Assembly (NCBI GenBank): GCA_965198895.1
Contig: OZ240676.1
Coordinates: 2,480,001 to 2,544,000, forward strand
Reading direction: 5' to 3'
Length of the DNA: 64,000 nucleotides
Source: LMUY01 sp965198895
GTDB lineage: Bacteria; Pseudomonadota; Alphaproteobacteria; Acetobacterales; Acetobacteraceae
Shown in pieces: positions 7,922-17,536 of this stretch. Position 1 is the stretch's first letter; each line of letters begins with the position of its first letter. Under the pieces are notes generated by a model, which was not told the origin of the DNA, did not search any database, and saw only the letters and a list, made by a program, of their open reading frames with translations. A program made the translations under genes and the position numbers.

Positions 7922-7983
7922 TGTTCCCCTCCGCAACGGGCCCCTTCGGCGGGGCGTTCGGTCGTTGACCTAAGGGGAAAGCT

Positions 7984-9669
7984 ATGCCTGCGCACAGTGA
8001 TCGCATAGACGTGCCAACCGCCGGATTGCGAAATGGGGCCGACTTGCTGGTCGCGGCACTCGAGAACGAGGGCGTCACCCACATCTTCGGCGTGCCCGGC
8101 GAGGAAAACCTCGACGTGCTGGAGAGCCTGCGCGCTTCCTCCATCCAGCTGGTCCTGACCCGGCACGAGCAGGCCGCCGCCTTCATGGCCGCAACCCACG
8201 GCCGGCTGACCGGGCGGCCCGGCGTGTGCCTGACCACCCTCGGCCCGGGCGCGCTCAACCTGACCACGGGGGCGGCGTATGCGCTGCTCGGTGCTATGCC
8301 GATGGTGATGATCACCGGGCAGAAAGGCATCCTGAGCAGCCGCCAGGCCCGCTTCCAGATCGTCGACGTGGTGGGCGCGTTCCGGCCGCTGACCAAGCTG
8401 TCGCGCCAGATCGTCAGCGCCCGCAGCATCCCGACGCTGGTGCGCGACGCCTTCCGCCTCGCCATGGAGGAGCGGCCCGGCCCGGTGCTGCTGGAGCTGC
8501 CGGAGGATATCGCCAGCGAGGAAACGGCGGCCGTCGCCATGGTGCCGCCGCACCCGGTGGAGCTGCCGGTGGCGGATCGTGCCGTGCTGGACCGCACGGC
8601 CGAGATGATCCTGCAGGCGCAGCGCCCGCTGATCATGCTGGGGGCCGCGGCGTCCCGCCCGCGCGGCACGGCGGGGATCACCGGGTTCGTCCGCCGCACC
8701 GGCATTCCGTTCTTCACCACGCAGATGGGCAAGGGCACGGTTGCCGGCGGCAGCAATTTGTACATGGGCACGGCCGCGCTCAGCGAGCGGGACTACGTGC
8801 ACGAGGCGATCGAGCAGGCCGACCTGATCATCGCCATCGGCCACGACACGGTGGAGAAGCCGCCGTTCATCATGGGTGCCGGCGGGCCGCAGGTGATCCA
8901 CGTCAGCTACATGCCCGCCCATGTGGAGGAGGTGTACACGCCGCATGCCGAACTGGTGGGCGACCTCGGCCCGACGCTCGAACTGCTGGCGGACCGGCTG
9001 GAGGGCCGGCTGCGCAATGCCGGCGCGCTGCTGGGGCTGCGGGAGGGCATCCTGGCGCGGATCGCCGACCGCGCGACGCAGGATAGCTGGCCGCCGACGC
9101 CGCAGCGCCTGGTGCACGACATTCGCCAAGTGATGCCGGAGGACGGGATCGTGGCGCTGGACAACGGCATGTACAAGATCTGGTTCGCGCGCAATTACCG
9201 CACCCATGTCGCGAACACGCTGCTGCTGGACAACGCACTGGCCACGATGGGGGCCGGGCTGCCGTCGGCGATGATGGCGGCGATGCTGTATCCCGGCCGC
9301 CGCGTGCTGGCGGTATGCGGCGATGGCGGCTTCATGATGAACAGCCAGGAGATGGAGACGGCGGTTAGGCTGGGCCTCAGCTTGGTGGTGCTGGTGATCG
9401 AGGATGGCGCGTACGGCATGATCCGGTGGAAGCAGGCGGTCGACCGCTTCCCCGATTATGGCCTGACGTTCGGCAACCCCGAATTCGTGCGCTATGCCGA
9501 GAGCTACGGCGCCGCCGGACACCGGGTCATGAGCACCGGCGACCTGATCCCGACGCTCGAGCGCGCGTTCGCGGCCGGTGGGGTGCATCTGGTCGCGGTT
9601 CCGGTCGATTATTCCGAGAACGAGCGCGTGCTGGTGCAGGAGTTGGGGGAGCGGTTTACCCTAGCCTGA
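7984..9669 (+). CDS. Thiamine-diphosphate enzyme, acetolactate synthase large subunit-like
   Basis: A 561-residue protein with the three-domain layout of acetolactate synthase/pyruvate oxidase enzymes. The N-terminal Pyr domain has FGVPGEENLD and the catalytic glutamate in LTRHEQAAAFMA (about residues 57-68). A central domain follows, then a C-terminal PP domain with the diphosphate/Mg motif GDGGFMMNSQEME near residue 447 and IEDGAYGMIRW after it. No small regulatory subunit gene is adjacent, and the context (SDR, GlcD-type oxidase) is catabolic. It may therefore be an AlsS-like or 2-keto-acid decarboxylating enzyme rather than the branched-chain synthase. A purine-rich run AAGGGGAAAG precedes the ATG. 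Confidence 0.8.
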   Translation: MPAHSDRIDVPTAGLRNGADLLVAALENEGVTHIFGVPGEENLDVLESLRASSIQLVLTRHEQAAAFMAATHGRLTGRPGVCLTTLGPGALNLTTGAAYALLGAMPMVMITGQKGILSSRQARFQIVDVVGAFRPLTKLSRQIVSARSIPTLVRDAFRLAMEERPGPVLLELPEDIASEETAAVAMVPPHPVELPVADRAVLDRTAEMILQAQRPLIMLGAAASRPRGTAGITGFVRRTGIPFFTTQMGKGTVAGGSNLYMGTAALSERDYVHEAIEQADLIIAIGHDTVEKPPFIMGAGGPQVIHVSYMPAHVEEVYTPHAELVGDLGPTLELLADRLEGRLRNAGALLGLREGILARIADRATQDSWPPTPQRLVHDIRQVMPEDGIVALDNGMYKIWFARNYRTHVANTLLLDNALATMGAGLPSAMMAAMLYPGRRVLAVCGDGGFMMNSQEMETAVRLGLSLVVLVIEDGAYGMIRWKQAVDRFPDYGLTFGNPEFVRYAESYGAAGHRVMSTGDLIPTLERAFAAGGVHLVAVPVDYSENERVLVQELGERFTLA

Positions 9670-9717
9670 GTGCCATCGTGCGGGCGAGAGGTGGCGCGAC
9701 GAGAAGGAAGCTTAGCC

Positions 9718-11106
9718 ATGCAGGATATCGCCGCGAGGTTGCAGCAGGAGCTCGGGCCGGACGTGGTGGCGATCGGCCACGACATTCCGGCGCGCGTGCT
9801 GCAGGACTGGAGCGGCCTCTCGCCCGTCCAGCCGCTCGCCTGGGTTCGGCCGCGCACCACCGAGGAGGTCGCGGCCACGCTGCGCCTGTGCTCGCAAGCC
9901 AGCGTTACCGTGGTGCCGCAAGGCGGGCTCACCGGCCTGGCCGGGGGCGCACAACCGATCGCGGACGGGGTGCTGCTGTCGCTGGAGCGCATGAGCGGCA
10001 TCGAGGAACTCGACCCGGTGATGGCCACGATGACCGTGCTCGCCGGCACGCCGCTCGCCACCATCCAGGAGGCAGCACAGGCGGCAAACCTGCTGTTCCC
10101 GGTCGACCTCGGCGCCCGCGGCTCCTGCACCATCGGCGGCAATATCTCCACCAACGCCGGCGGCAACACGGTGATCCGCTACGGCATGGCGCGCGAGCAC
10201 GTCCTGGGGCTGGAAGTCGTGTTGCCGGACGGGACGATCATCCGGTCACTGAACAAGCTGCTGAAGAACAACGCCGGGTATGACCTCAAGCAGCTGTTCA
10301 TCGGCTCGGAGGGTACGCTCGGGGTGATCACGCGCGCCGTCCTGCGCCTGCAGGCGCGGCCGACCAGCGTCAGCACCGCGTTTTGCGGTTGCCCGGATTT
10401 CGACGGCGCGCTCCTGGTGCTGCAGGCGGTGCGCGCGCGGCTCGGCCCGGCGCTGTCGTCGTTCGAGGTGATGTGGCCGAGCTTCTACGATTTCATGACC
10501 GGCGCGCTGCCCAGCCTGCGCCGCCCGTTCGCCGAGCCGCACGGCATGTACCTGCTGATCGAGGCCAGCGGCTTCGACGCCGGGCGGGAGCGCGACGTTT
10601 TGCAGGACTGCCTGGCCGGGCTGCTGGAGCAGGGCGCGGTGACCGACGCCGTGGTCGCTGCCTCCGACCGCGATGCGCGCGATCTGTGGGCGGTGCGGGA
10701 CAGCCCCAGCGAATACAGCAAGGTTCTGGGTCCGCTGACGGCGTTCGACGTCGGCTTGCCGGCCTCGGTCACCGGCGCGGTGGTGGACCGGCTGCAGCAG
10801 GCGCTGACCGCGGCCTGGCCGGACATCATCGCCCTGTTCTACGGTCATATCGGCGACAGCAACCTGCACATCGTGACCAACGTGCCGTCTGCGAGCGTCC
10901 AGCCATCCGGCCCCATCACGGATATGGTCTACGACGCGATCGGGCGGGCTGGCGGCACGATCTCGGCGGAGCATGGCATCGGACTGCTGAAACGCCCCTA
11001 TCTGGCGCTGTCGCGCAGCCCGGAGGAACTGGCGCTGATGCGAAGGCTGAAATCGGCGCTCGACCCAGACCGGACGTTGAACGCCGGAAAAGTCCTTGCG
11101 TCCTGA
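9718..11106 (+). CDS. FAD-linked oxidase, GlcD / D-lactate dehydrogenase type
   Basis: A 462-residue flavoprotein of the PCMH-type FAD family. The N-terminal half carries the FAD pyrophosphate loop PQGGLTGLAGGAQP (about 68-81) and GARGSCTIGGNISTNAGG (about 128-145). The C-terminal half is the FAD-oxidase_C domain, with HIGDSNLHI (about 380) and the end signature SAEHGIGLLKR (about 418). Such enzymes oxidise 2-hydroxy acids (D-lactate, glycolate, 2-hydroxyglutarate) to 2-keto acids. The start at 9718 is preferred because GAAGGAAG precedes it; the frame extends 16 codons upstream without similarity. It follows the thiamine-diphosphate gene by about 50 bases and probably shares its transcript, so the 2-keto acid it makes may feed that enzyme. 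Confidence 0.82.
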   Translation: MQDIAARLQQELGPDVVAIGHDIPARVLQDWSGLSPVQPLAWVRPRTTEEVAATLRLCSQASVTVVPQGGLTGLAGGAQPIADGVLLSLERMSGIEELDPVMATMTVLAGTPLATIQEAAQAANLLFPVDLGARGSCTIGGNISTNAGGNTVIRYGMAREHVLGLEVVLPDGTIIRSLNKLLKNNAGYDLKQLFIGSEGTLGVITRAVLRLQARPTSVSTAFCGCPDFDGALLVLQAVRARLGPALSSFEVMWPSFYDFMTGALPSLRRPFAEPHGMYLLIEASGFDAGRERDVLQDCLAGLLEQGAVTDAVVAASDRDARDLWAVRDSPSEYSKVLGPLTAFDVGLPASVTGAVVDRLQQALTAAWPDIIALFYGHIGDSNLHIVTNVPSASVQPSGPITDMVYDAIGRAGGTISAEHGIGLLKRPYLALSRSPEELALMRRLKSALDPDRTLNAGKVLAS

Positions 11107-11419
11107 ACGCCAAACGGGGGTGGACGCAGGTCACGCCTAACCCTACGAGGCTGGCGCAGGAGGGTGTGTGCACCTTCCGCCCAGCGCTGACGCAGTCAGG
11201 CAACGCCCTGAAGTGTTCGGTGCGTTTGCGGGCCCCCGACCTTTCATTGCAAGTCCTGACGGCGTCGCGCGCAACAGTTCTGTAATGTGAGGGACTGGCA
11301 ACTAGTTGAAATGGTGGCTCCTCCACATGGCGACTGCGGGTCCTTTCCTTAACCCTCCGCGAACATCGTATGACGGAAGGGCGGACCGCCGGGCCAGTCG
11401 GGGTTCTTCGTCGCGCAGG
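11107..11419. other. Intergenic region with no recognised feature
   Basis: The roughly 300 bases between the FAD oxidase stop and the chosen diguanylate cyclase start hold no repeat-family copy, RNA gene or clear terminator. In-frame TTG (11306) and ATG (11327) codons could extend the diguanylate cyclase, so part of this stretch may be coding. Confidence 0.4.
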
Positions 11420-13390
11420 ATGGCGTCCCTGCGACGGGCCGCGTTCCGGCCAGGGTGGCTCATCTCGGTTTTCGTCGTGTTGGTGCTGTGCTTCTGCGCT
11501 GTCGCCGGCGTGATGCTCGTGGAGTTGCGGCGCGACGCGCTGAGCCAGGCCGAAACCGGCGCCGACAACCTGCTGGCGGCCGTGTCGCAGGACATAGGCC
11601 GCAGTATCGAACTTTATGACCTCTCGTTGCGTGCCGTGGTGGACGGGCTGCAGCTGCCGGACATGCCCCAGCTGCGGCCGGAACTGCGTCAGGCCGTACT
11701 CTTCGACCATTCGGCGACGGCCGAGTATTTGGGCGCGATCCTCGTCCTCGACGAGCACGGCAATGTCATCGACGATTCAGAATCGGTCCCGGCCCGGCAA
11801 GCCAATTTCAGCGATCGCGACTACTTCAAGGCCCTGCAAGCCCATTCCGATAGTGGCCTGTTCATCAGCGCACCGTTCCACCTGCGGATGACCGGCCACG
11901 GCGACCTGGTCGTGGCACTCAGCCGGCGGCTGAACCATCCGGACGGCTCCTTTGCCGGCGTCGTGGTTGGCACCATGCGCCTCGCCTATTTCCGCACCCT
12001 GTTCAGCCGGTTCAGCCTCGGCAAGTCGGGTGCGGTGAACCTGTTCCGGACGGACGGCGTCGTCCTGATGCGCGCACCGTATGACGAGCAGCAGATCGGC
12101 CGCGACATGTCGGGCAGCAGCAACGTGCGCAAGTTCATATCCGAAGCGTCCGGCCAATTCTTTGGAACGGCGAAAATCGACAACGTACGGCGTCTATACA
12201 ACTTCACCCGCGTCGGCGCGCTGCCGCTGGTGCTGAACGTGGCGCTGTCCGAAGCCGACATATACGCTGCCTGGCGCGTGACGGCCGCGATCATCGGCGG
12301 CGTGCTGTTTATGCTCTGTGTTGCGATCTCCGGCCTCGGTTGGTTGCTGACGCGTGAGCTACGCCGGCGAGCCCGCACCGAAATCAGGACGCGGGCCAGC
12401 GAGGCGCAGTACCGGCTGCTGGCCGATAACGCGACCGATGTGATCGTGCGCCTGAACAAAGACTTGACGCGGCGCTACGTGTCGCCAGCCAGCCTCAGCG
12501 TTTTCGGCTATTCCCCCAAGGAGCTCATCGGCCAGCGGCTGGGCGAGACGCTGCACCCCGACGACTGGGCGCGGATCGCCCCCCAGGTGCGGGCGGCGCA
12601 ACGCAGCTGCGACAACGCGGAGATGTGCTACCGCTTCAAGCACCGGGACGGGCACTACATCTGGGTCGACGCGCATTACAGCTACGTGGCCGAAGATGGC
12701 GGCTTCATCGTGGTGATGCGCGATATCAGCCAGCGCAAGCAGGCGGAGCACCGGCTCGAAGTGGCCAATGCGGAGCTGACCCGGCTTGCCACCACCGACG
12801 GCCTGACCGGTATCGCCAATCGCCGCCGCTTCGACGAGGCGCTCGAGCACGAGTGGAGCCGCGCCTCGCGGGAGGAGCTGCCGCTGACGCTGCTGCTGCT
12901 CGATGTGGACCGCTTCAAGCTGTTCAACGACCGTTACGGCCACCAGGACGGTGATGCCTGCCTGCATGCCGTGGCACAGGCGATTGCCGGCTGTGCGGAG
13001 CGCCCGGCCGATCTGGTCGCGCGCTACGGCGGCGAGGAATTCGTCGTGTTGCTGCCGGATACTGACGCCGAGGGCGCGGCCATCCTGGCAGAGCGCGTGC
13101 GCTGCGCCATCGCGTCGCTGCAGGTGCCGCATGCTGCCAATGCGGCGCATGGCGGCGTGGTGACCGCCAGCATCGGTTCGGCGACGCTCGTTCCTTCCGC
13201 TCGCAGGGACATGGCATCCCCCCTGCCGGGCGGGCCCGCCGAACTCATCGCCGCCGCCGACCGCATGCTGTACGAAGCGAAGCGGTCCGGACGCAACCGG
13301 GTCGCACCGGCGTCTGGGCTGCCAAGATCACCGGGGTGGTGGTCCGGAGCCGTGCCCGAGCTCCACGGCGGCCACGAACTGACCGCCTGA
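11420..13390 (+). CDS. Membrane-bound diguanylate cyclase with CACHE-like sensor, PAS and GGDEF
   Basis: A 656-residue protein, counted from the ATG at 11420. A membrane segment (about residues 12-34) precedes a periplasmic domain of about 250 residues with NFSDRDYFKAL and GTMRLAYFRTLF, typical of double-CACHE sensors. A second membrane segment (IIGGVLFMLCVAISGLGWLL) follows, then a PAS domain ending in the usual MRDISQRKQAE, then a GGDEF domain near the C-terminus. The active-site loop reads YGGEEF, and RPAD five residues before it is an intact inhibitory I-site. It should therefore make cyclic-di-GMP with product feedback. The start is uncertain: ATG 11327 or TTG 11306 would add 31 or 38 residues. 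The gene stands alone, so the signal is unknown. Confidence 0.85.
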   Translation: MASLRRAAFRPGWLISVFVVLVLCFCAVAGVMLVELRRDALSQAETGADNLLAAVSQDIGRSIELYDLSLRAVVDGLQLPDMPQLRPELRQAVLFDHSATAEYLGAILVLDEHGNVIDDSESVPARQANFSDRDYFKALQAHSDSGLFISAPFHLRMTGHGDLVVALSRRLNHPDGSFAGVVVGTMRLAYFRTLFSRFSLGKSGAVNLFRTDGVVLMRAPYDEQQIGRDMSGSSNVRKFISEASGQFFGTAKIDNVRRLYNFTRVGALPLVLNVALSEADIYAAWRVTAAIIGGVLFMLCVAISGLGWLLTRELRRRARTEIRTRASEAQYRLLADNATDVIVRLNKDLTRRYVSPASLSVFGYSPKELIGQRLGETLHPDDWARIAPQVRAAQRSCDNAEMCYRFKHRDGHYIWVDAHYSYVAEDGGFIVVMRDISQRKQAEHRLEVANAELTRLATTDGLTGIANRRRFDEALEHEWSRASREELPLTLLLLDVDRFKLFNDRYGHQDGDACLHAVAQAIAGCAERPADLVARYGGEEFVVLLPDTDAEGAAILAERVRCAIASLQVPHAANAAHGGVVTASIGSATLVPSARRDMASPLPGGPAELIAAADRMLYEAKRSGRNRVAPASGLPRSPGWWSGAVPELHGGHELTA

Positions 13391-13415
13391 GCGCCTGACC
13401 GCCTGAGCGATGGGC

Positions 13416-14786
13416 CTATGGCTTGGCCGCGAGTTCGGGCAGCAGCAGCAACCAGGCTTGCAATCCCTCGTCGAACGAGCTGATCCGGATGAATTCGTTC
13501 GGCGCGTGCACGTCCGAGTCCGACACGCCGTAGGAGCACATCACCGTCTCCATGCCGAGGTGCTCCTTGATCATGGACGAGATCGGCAGCGTGCCGCCCA
13601 CCCCGACGTGCAGCGGCTTCTTGCCGTGCAGCTTCTCCGTCATCCGCTCCACCGCGAGCAGCGCCCAGTGATCGTCCGGGATCGCGTAGGCCCGGGCGCC
13701 GCCATGCTCGCGGTCGATGGTGAGTGTGGCGTAGGCCGGGCAGTGCAGGCGCAGATGCTGCTCCACGGCGTCGGCCACCACCGCCGGGTCCTGGCCCACG
13801 CCCAGGCGGCAGGTGAGCTTGGCACCGGCGCCGGCGGGCAGCACCGTCTTGGTGCCCGGCCCGGCATAGCCGCCCCAGATGCCGTTCACCTCCAGCGTGG
13901 GCCGCAGCCACATCGCCTCCAGCATCGGCACGCCGCGTTCCACGGCACCGGGCTTGGCGCCGATCTCCGCCAGGAACCCGGCCTCGTCGAAGCCGATCGC
14001 ATCGATCGAGACACGGTCGGCGTTGGTCGGCGCTCGCAGCCCGGCGTAGAAGCCGGCGACCGCCACGTGCCCGGTCTCGTCATGCAGGGTCGCGAGCAGC
14101 CGGGCCAAAACGGTGGCGGCATTGCCGACGGCGCCGCCGTAGCGGCCGGAATGCAGGTCGCCGTTGGCCGTTTGGATCGACAGCTCCAGCGCACACAGGC
14201 CGCGGCTGTTGACGTTGACGCTCACCAGGTCGAGCCGCCAGCGGCCACCATCGGCCGAGATCAGGGCATCGGCGCGCAATTTGTCGCCGTGTTGCGTCAG
14301 GATCGTGGGCAGGGTGCGGCTGCCCACTTCCTCCTCACCCTCCAGCAGCAGCTTGACGTTGACGGGCAGCTTACCCTCGGTCGCGAGCACCGCTTCCAAC
14401 GCGCAGAGCATGGTCCAGAGCGGGCCTTTGTCGTCCGAGGCGCCGCGGCAATACACGCGGCCATCGCGGATGGTGGGCTCGAACGGCGGGGAGTGCCACA
14501 GCTCCAGCGGGTCGGGCGGTTGGACGTCGTAATGGCCGTACAGCAGCACGGTCGGGGCACCAGGTGCGCCCAGCCACTCCGCGTAGACGGCCGGGTGGCC
14601 GCCTGCATCCAGCAGGTGCACGTCGTGCAGGCCAATGCGTTCCAAATGCCCGGTCAGCAGTGAGGCGGCGCGGCGCATGTCCGGCTTGTGCGCCGGGTCG
14701 GTGCTGACACTTGGAATGCGGAGCAGCTCGAGCATGCCGTCGAACAGGCGGGTGCGGTTCTCGGCGATCCAGTCGGCTGCGAGCAT
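13416..14786 (-). CDS. M20 family dipeptidase / metallopeptidase
   Basis: A 456-residue di-zinc peptidase of the M20 family. It carries the first metal motif YGHYDVQPPDP (about residues 82-92), the bridging-aspartate motif GASDDKGP (about 115-122), and the catalytic/metal glutamates in LLEGEEEVGS (about 147-156). A dimerisation domain follows (SRGLCALELSIQTANGDLHSG and after), then the distal histidine in SSMIKEHLG. It would hydrolyse dipeptides or N-acyl amino acids in the cytoplasm. It is divergent from the NMT1-type importer genes with a gap of about 110 bases, which allows shared control. Confidence 0.88.
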   Translation of the reverse strand: MLAADWIAENRTRLFDGMLELLRIPSVSTDPAHKPDMRRAASLLTGHLERIGLHDVHLLDAGGHPAVYAEWLGAPGAPTVLLYGHYDVQPPDPLELWHSPPFEPTIRDGRVYCRGASDDKGPLWTMLCALEAVLATEGKLPVNVKLLLEGEEEVGSRTLPTILTQHGDKLRADALISADGGRWRLDLVSVNVNSRGLCALELSIQTANGDLHSGRYGGAVGNAATVLARLLATLHDETGHVAVAGFYAGLRAPTNADRVSIDAIGFDEAGFLAEIGAKPGAVERGVPMLEAMWLRPTLEVNGIWGGYAGPGTKTVLPAGAGAKLTCRLGVGQDPAVVADAVEQHLRLHCPAYATLTIDREHGGARAYAIPDDHWALLAVERMTEKLHGKKPLHVGVGGTLPISSMIKEHLGMETVMCSYGVSDSDVHAPNEFIRISSFDEGLQAWLLLLPELAAKP

Positions 14787-14898
14787 CGTGCGTATCCCTC
14801 ATCGTTTGCCCGGACTCAACGCGGGGCACGGCGCCGCGTCAATTCGGTTGCTGGCACAGGCCTTGCGTGGTTGGTGGCGCCAAATGAGGGAGGCTGTC

Positions 14899-15921
14899 AT
14901 GCCGAAGCGTCGGGATGTGCTGATGGGTGCTGGCGCCGCGCTGCTGGCGGCGGGTGCGGCCCGGGCTGCGGGCCCGCCGGAGACAAAGACGGTGGAGATC
15001 GCCGGAGTGCGGGACCCGCAATTGGGCGCCCAGTTGGCGATCGCGCAGCAATACGGCTACTTCAAGGATGCCGGGCTGGACGTCACCGTCCACTGGAACC
15101 AGTCGGCGGCCGACACCCTCACCACCATGGCGAGCGGCATGAATGTCGGTGTTGGCGGCATCTTCACCCAAGTGGTGTTCAGCGGCCAGAAACTGCCGAT
15201 CCGCACCATCTCGGCGCTGGCCGACATTGCCGAAACGCAGGGCTTCGCCCTGGGGCCGAACGTCAAGCTGGCAAGCCCGAAGGAGCTGGAGGGCAAGAAG
15301 CTTGCCTACACCCAGGGCAACTCGCAGATCCTGCTGATCGCGAAACTCGCCAAAATGTACGATTTCGACATGGCGAAGATCACGCTGGTCAACATGCAGC
15401 AGTCGGAGGGCATCGTCGCCGCATCCAAGGGCGATGTGGCCGGGCTGCTGGGCTGGCAGCCGAACCTGTACCGCCTGATTTCCATGGGCGGCAGCATGTA
15501 TGCCACCGGAACGCAGCTGTTCGTGACCGGCAAGGAGCAGGTGCTGCCGTTCTCCGATCGGCTGCAATACAACCACTCGGTGCTGCTCGCGAGCCAGGAT
15601 TGGATCGACAACAAGCCGAACACGCTGATCGCGCTTATGGGGGCGATGAAGCGCGCCACCGACCTGCTGACGACCGACAAGCCCCGCGCGCTGGAGGCGA
15701 TGCAGCCGGTGCTGAAGATCGACATGGACGCGCTGAAGGTGATGGCGGAGGCGAACAAGTACAGCCTCGGGATCTCCGACTCGCTGGCCCGCAGCCTGAC
15801 GTTCCAGAGCGACTGGGCGCTGTCGGTCAAGCGCATCGCCGAACCGGCGACGCCCGCGCAATCCTTCGCGCCGAGCATCCTGGCCGCGATGGACCCCTCG
15901 CTGGTCACCTGGAAGGCGTAA
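14899..15921 (+). CDS. ABC transporter substrate-binding protein, NMT1/SsuA-like
   Basis: A 340-residue periplasmic binding protein. The leader PKRRDVLMGAGAALLAAGAA has a twin arginine before a hydrophobic stretch, so Tat or Sec export is likely. The mature part (ETKTVEIAGVRDPQLGAQLAIAQQYGYFKDAGLDV) is typical of the SsuA/TauA/NMT1 family, which binds sulfonates, nitrate, pyrimidine precursors or aromatic acids. GAGGGAGG lies just before the ATG at 14899; the frame is open further upstream but without similarity. It heads a three-gene importer with the permease and ATPase downstream. Nothing in the sequence fixes the ligand. Confidence 0.85.
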   Translation: MPKRRDVLMGAGAALLAAGAARAAGPPETKTVEIAGVRDPQLGAQLAIAQQYGYFKDAGLDVTVHWNQSAADTLTTMASGMNVGVGGIFTQVVFSGQKLPIRTISALADIAETQGFALGPNVKLASPKELEGKKLAYTQGNSQILLIAKLAKMYDFDMAKITLVNMQQSEGIVAASKGDVAGLLGWQPNLYRLISMGGSMYATGTQLFVTGKEQVLPFSDRLQYNHSVLLASQDWIDNKPNTLIALMGAMKRATDLLTTDKPRALEAMQPVLKIDMDALKVMAEANKYSLGISDSLARSLTFQSDWALSVKRIAEPATPAQSFAPSILAAMDPSLVTWKA

Positions 15922-15928
15922 ACCTGTT

Positions 15929-16711
15929 TTGAGAGGGCGGTTTTGGACGGGTGCGATGCGCTTCGCATCCGTCGCGTTGTTCTTCGCGGTGTGGTGGGGG
16001 TTCTCGTGGCTGAACGGCCACGGCCTGAAACTGTTCAACCCGATCCTGTTGCCAGGCCCCGACGCCGTGGTGCGAACCGGGATCGACCTGGTGCGCACGG
16101 GCGAGTTGCAGGCCGACATCGTGGCCAGCCTGTCGCGCGTGATCCAGGGCTTCCTGCTGGCGGCCATCGGCGGCATCGTATTCGGCACCCTGGTCGCTCG
16201 CTCCCATATCCTGGAGCAGCTGTTCGAGCCGATGATCGAGCTGTTGCGCCCGATCCCACCCTTGGCATTCCTGCCGATGATGGTGCTGTGGTTCGGCATC
16301 GGCGAGGGTTCCAAGATTGCCTTCATCGCCTACGCCGCGTTCTTCCCGGTGTTCACCACCACGGTGGAGGGCATGAAGTTCGTCGACCCGCTGTTGCTGC
16401 GGGCCGCGTCCAGCCTCGGTGCGTCGCGGCGGGATTTGTTCCGCTACGTGGTTCTGCCCGCCGCCATGCCGTCGATCATCACGGGGCTGCGGCTTAGTTT
16501 TGCCCTAAGCTTTTTCGTGATCGTCGCGGCGGAGTTCATCGCATCCGACAGCGGCCTGGGTTACCTGATCAACGATGCCCGAACCTTCTTCCTGGTGTCG
16601 CAGATGCTGCTGGGTGCGGCGGTGATCGGCATCATCGGTTTCATCTTCAACACCCTGCTGCGCCGACTGGAAAACCGCCTGCTCCGGTGGCGTAAGCCGG
16701 CGCGCTCATGA
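15929..16711 (+). CDS. ABC transporter permease, SsuC/TauC-like
   Basis: A 260-residue inner-membrane permease with about six membrane segments. The EAA-type coupling loop LGASRRDLFRYVVLP near residues 164-178 contacts the ATPase. Near the N-terminus LFNPILLPGPDAVV is the usual SsuC-like segment. The longest reading starts at TTG 15929, seven bases after the binding-protein gene; an ATG at 15956 is an alternative. The stop overlaps the ATPase start as ATGA, confirming an operon. Confidence 0.85.
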   Translation: MRGRFWTGAMRFASVALFFAVWWGFSWLNGHGLKLFNPILLPGPDAVVRTGIDLVRTGELQADIVASLSRVIQGFLLAAIGGIVFGTLVARSHILEQLFEPMIELLRPIPPLAFLPMMVLWFGIGEGSKIAFIAYAAFFPVFTTTVEGMKFVDPLLLRAASSLGASRRDLFRYVVLPAAMPSIITGLRLSFALSFFVIVAAEFIASDSGLGYLINDARTFFLVSQMLLGAAVIGIIGFIFNTLLRRLENRLLRWRKPARS

Positions 16712-17478
16712 CCCTTGGCATGACGAAGATCGTGATCGATGGAGTGACCAAGCGGTTCAACCCCGAGACGCTAGCGGTCAGCCGGGTCGATTTGCAGATA
16801 GCGGAGAACAGTTTCACTTGCCTGCTCGGCCCGTCCGGCTGCGGCAAGTCGACGCTGCTCGGCATGATCGCCGGGTTCGTGCCGCCGACCACCGGGCAGG
16901 TGCTGGTGGACGGCAAGAAAATCACCGCGTCCGGCGCAGACCGCGGTGTGGTGTTCCAGGAATACGCACTGTTCCCGTGGCGCACGGCCGCGCAGAACGT
17001 GGCGTTCGGCCCGATGATCGGCCGCAAGCCCAAGGCCGAGCAGGCCCGCATCGCCGAGCATTATCTGGCGCTGGTCGGGTTGGCGGAGCATGCCCGCAAA
17101 TTCCCCTCCGAGCTGTCGGGCGGCATGAAGCAGCGCGTGGCGATCGCGCGGGCGTTGGCCAACAATCCCTCGGTGCTGCTGATGGACGAACCGTTCGGCG
17201 CACTGGACGCCCAAACGCGCGAGGTGCTGCAGGAGGAAATGCTGCGGATCTGGCAGCAGGACCGCAAGACGGTTGTGTTCGTGACGCACAGCATCTCGGA
17301 ATCGGTGTTCCTGGCCGACCGCGTGGTGGTGATGGCGACCCGGCCCGGCTCGGTAAAAGAAGTGTTCGACATCACTCTGCCCCACCCGCGCGACCGCAGC
17401 GCGCCGGAGTTCGTCGCCTTGGAACGCCGGATCAAACAGCTGGTGCGCGAGGAAGTGCAAAAGCTCGGCGTGATCTGA
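16708..17478 (+). CDS. ABC transporter ATP-binding protein, SsuB/TauB-like
   Basis: A 256-residue ATPase with every canonical motif: Walker A GPSGCGKST (about 41-49), Q-loop in VVFQEYALFPW, signature LSGGMKQR (about 136-143), Walker B VLLMDEPF (about 157-164), D-loop GALD and switch histidine in VTHSI. It powers the importer formed with the two preceding genes. An ATG 12 bases further in (MTKIVIDG) is an equally good start. The next gene starts about 60 bases downstream on the same strand and may be co-transcribed. Confidence 0.9.
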   Translation: MTLGMTKIVIDGVTKRFNPETLAVSRVDLQIAENSFTCLLGPSGCGKSTLLGMIAGFVPPTTGQVLVDGKKITASGADRGVVFQEYALFPWRTAAQNVAFGPMIGRKPKAEQARIAEHYLALVGLAEHARKFPSELSGGMKQRVAIARALANNPSVLLMDEPFGALDAQTREVLQEEMLRIWQQDRKTVVFVTHSISESVFLADRVVVMATRPGSVKEVFDITLPHPRDRSAPEFVALERRIKQLVREEVQKLGVI

Positions 17479-17536
17479 CTTGCCAGCGCCGATCCCGGCG
17501 TCGACACTTGCCGCCAAATGAATAGGGCCGCACCGA

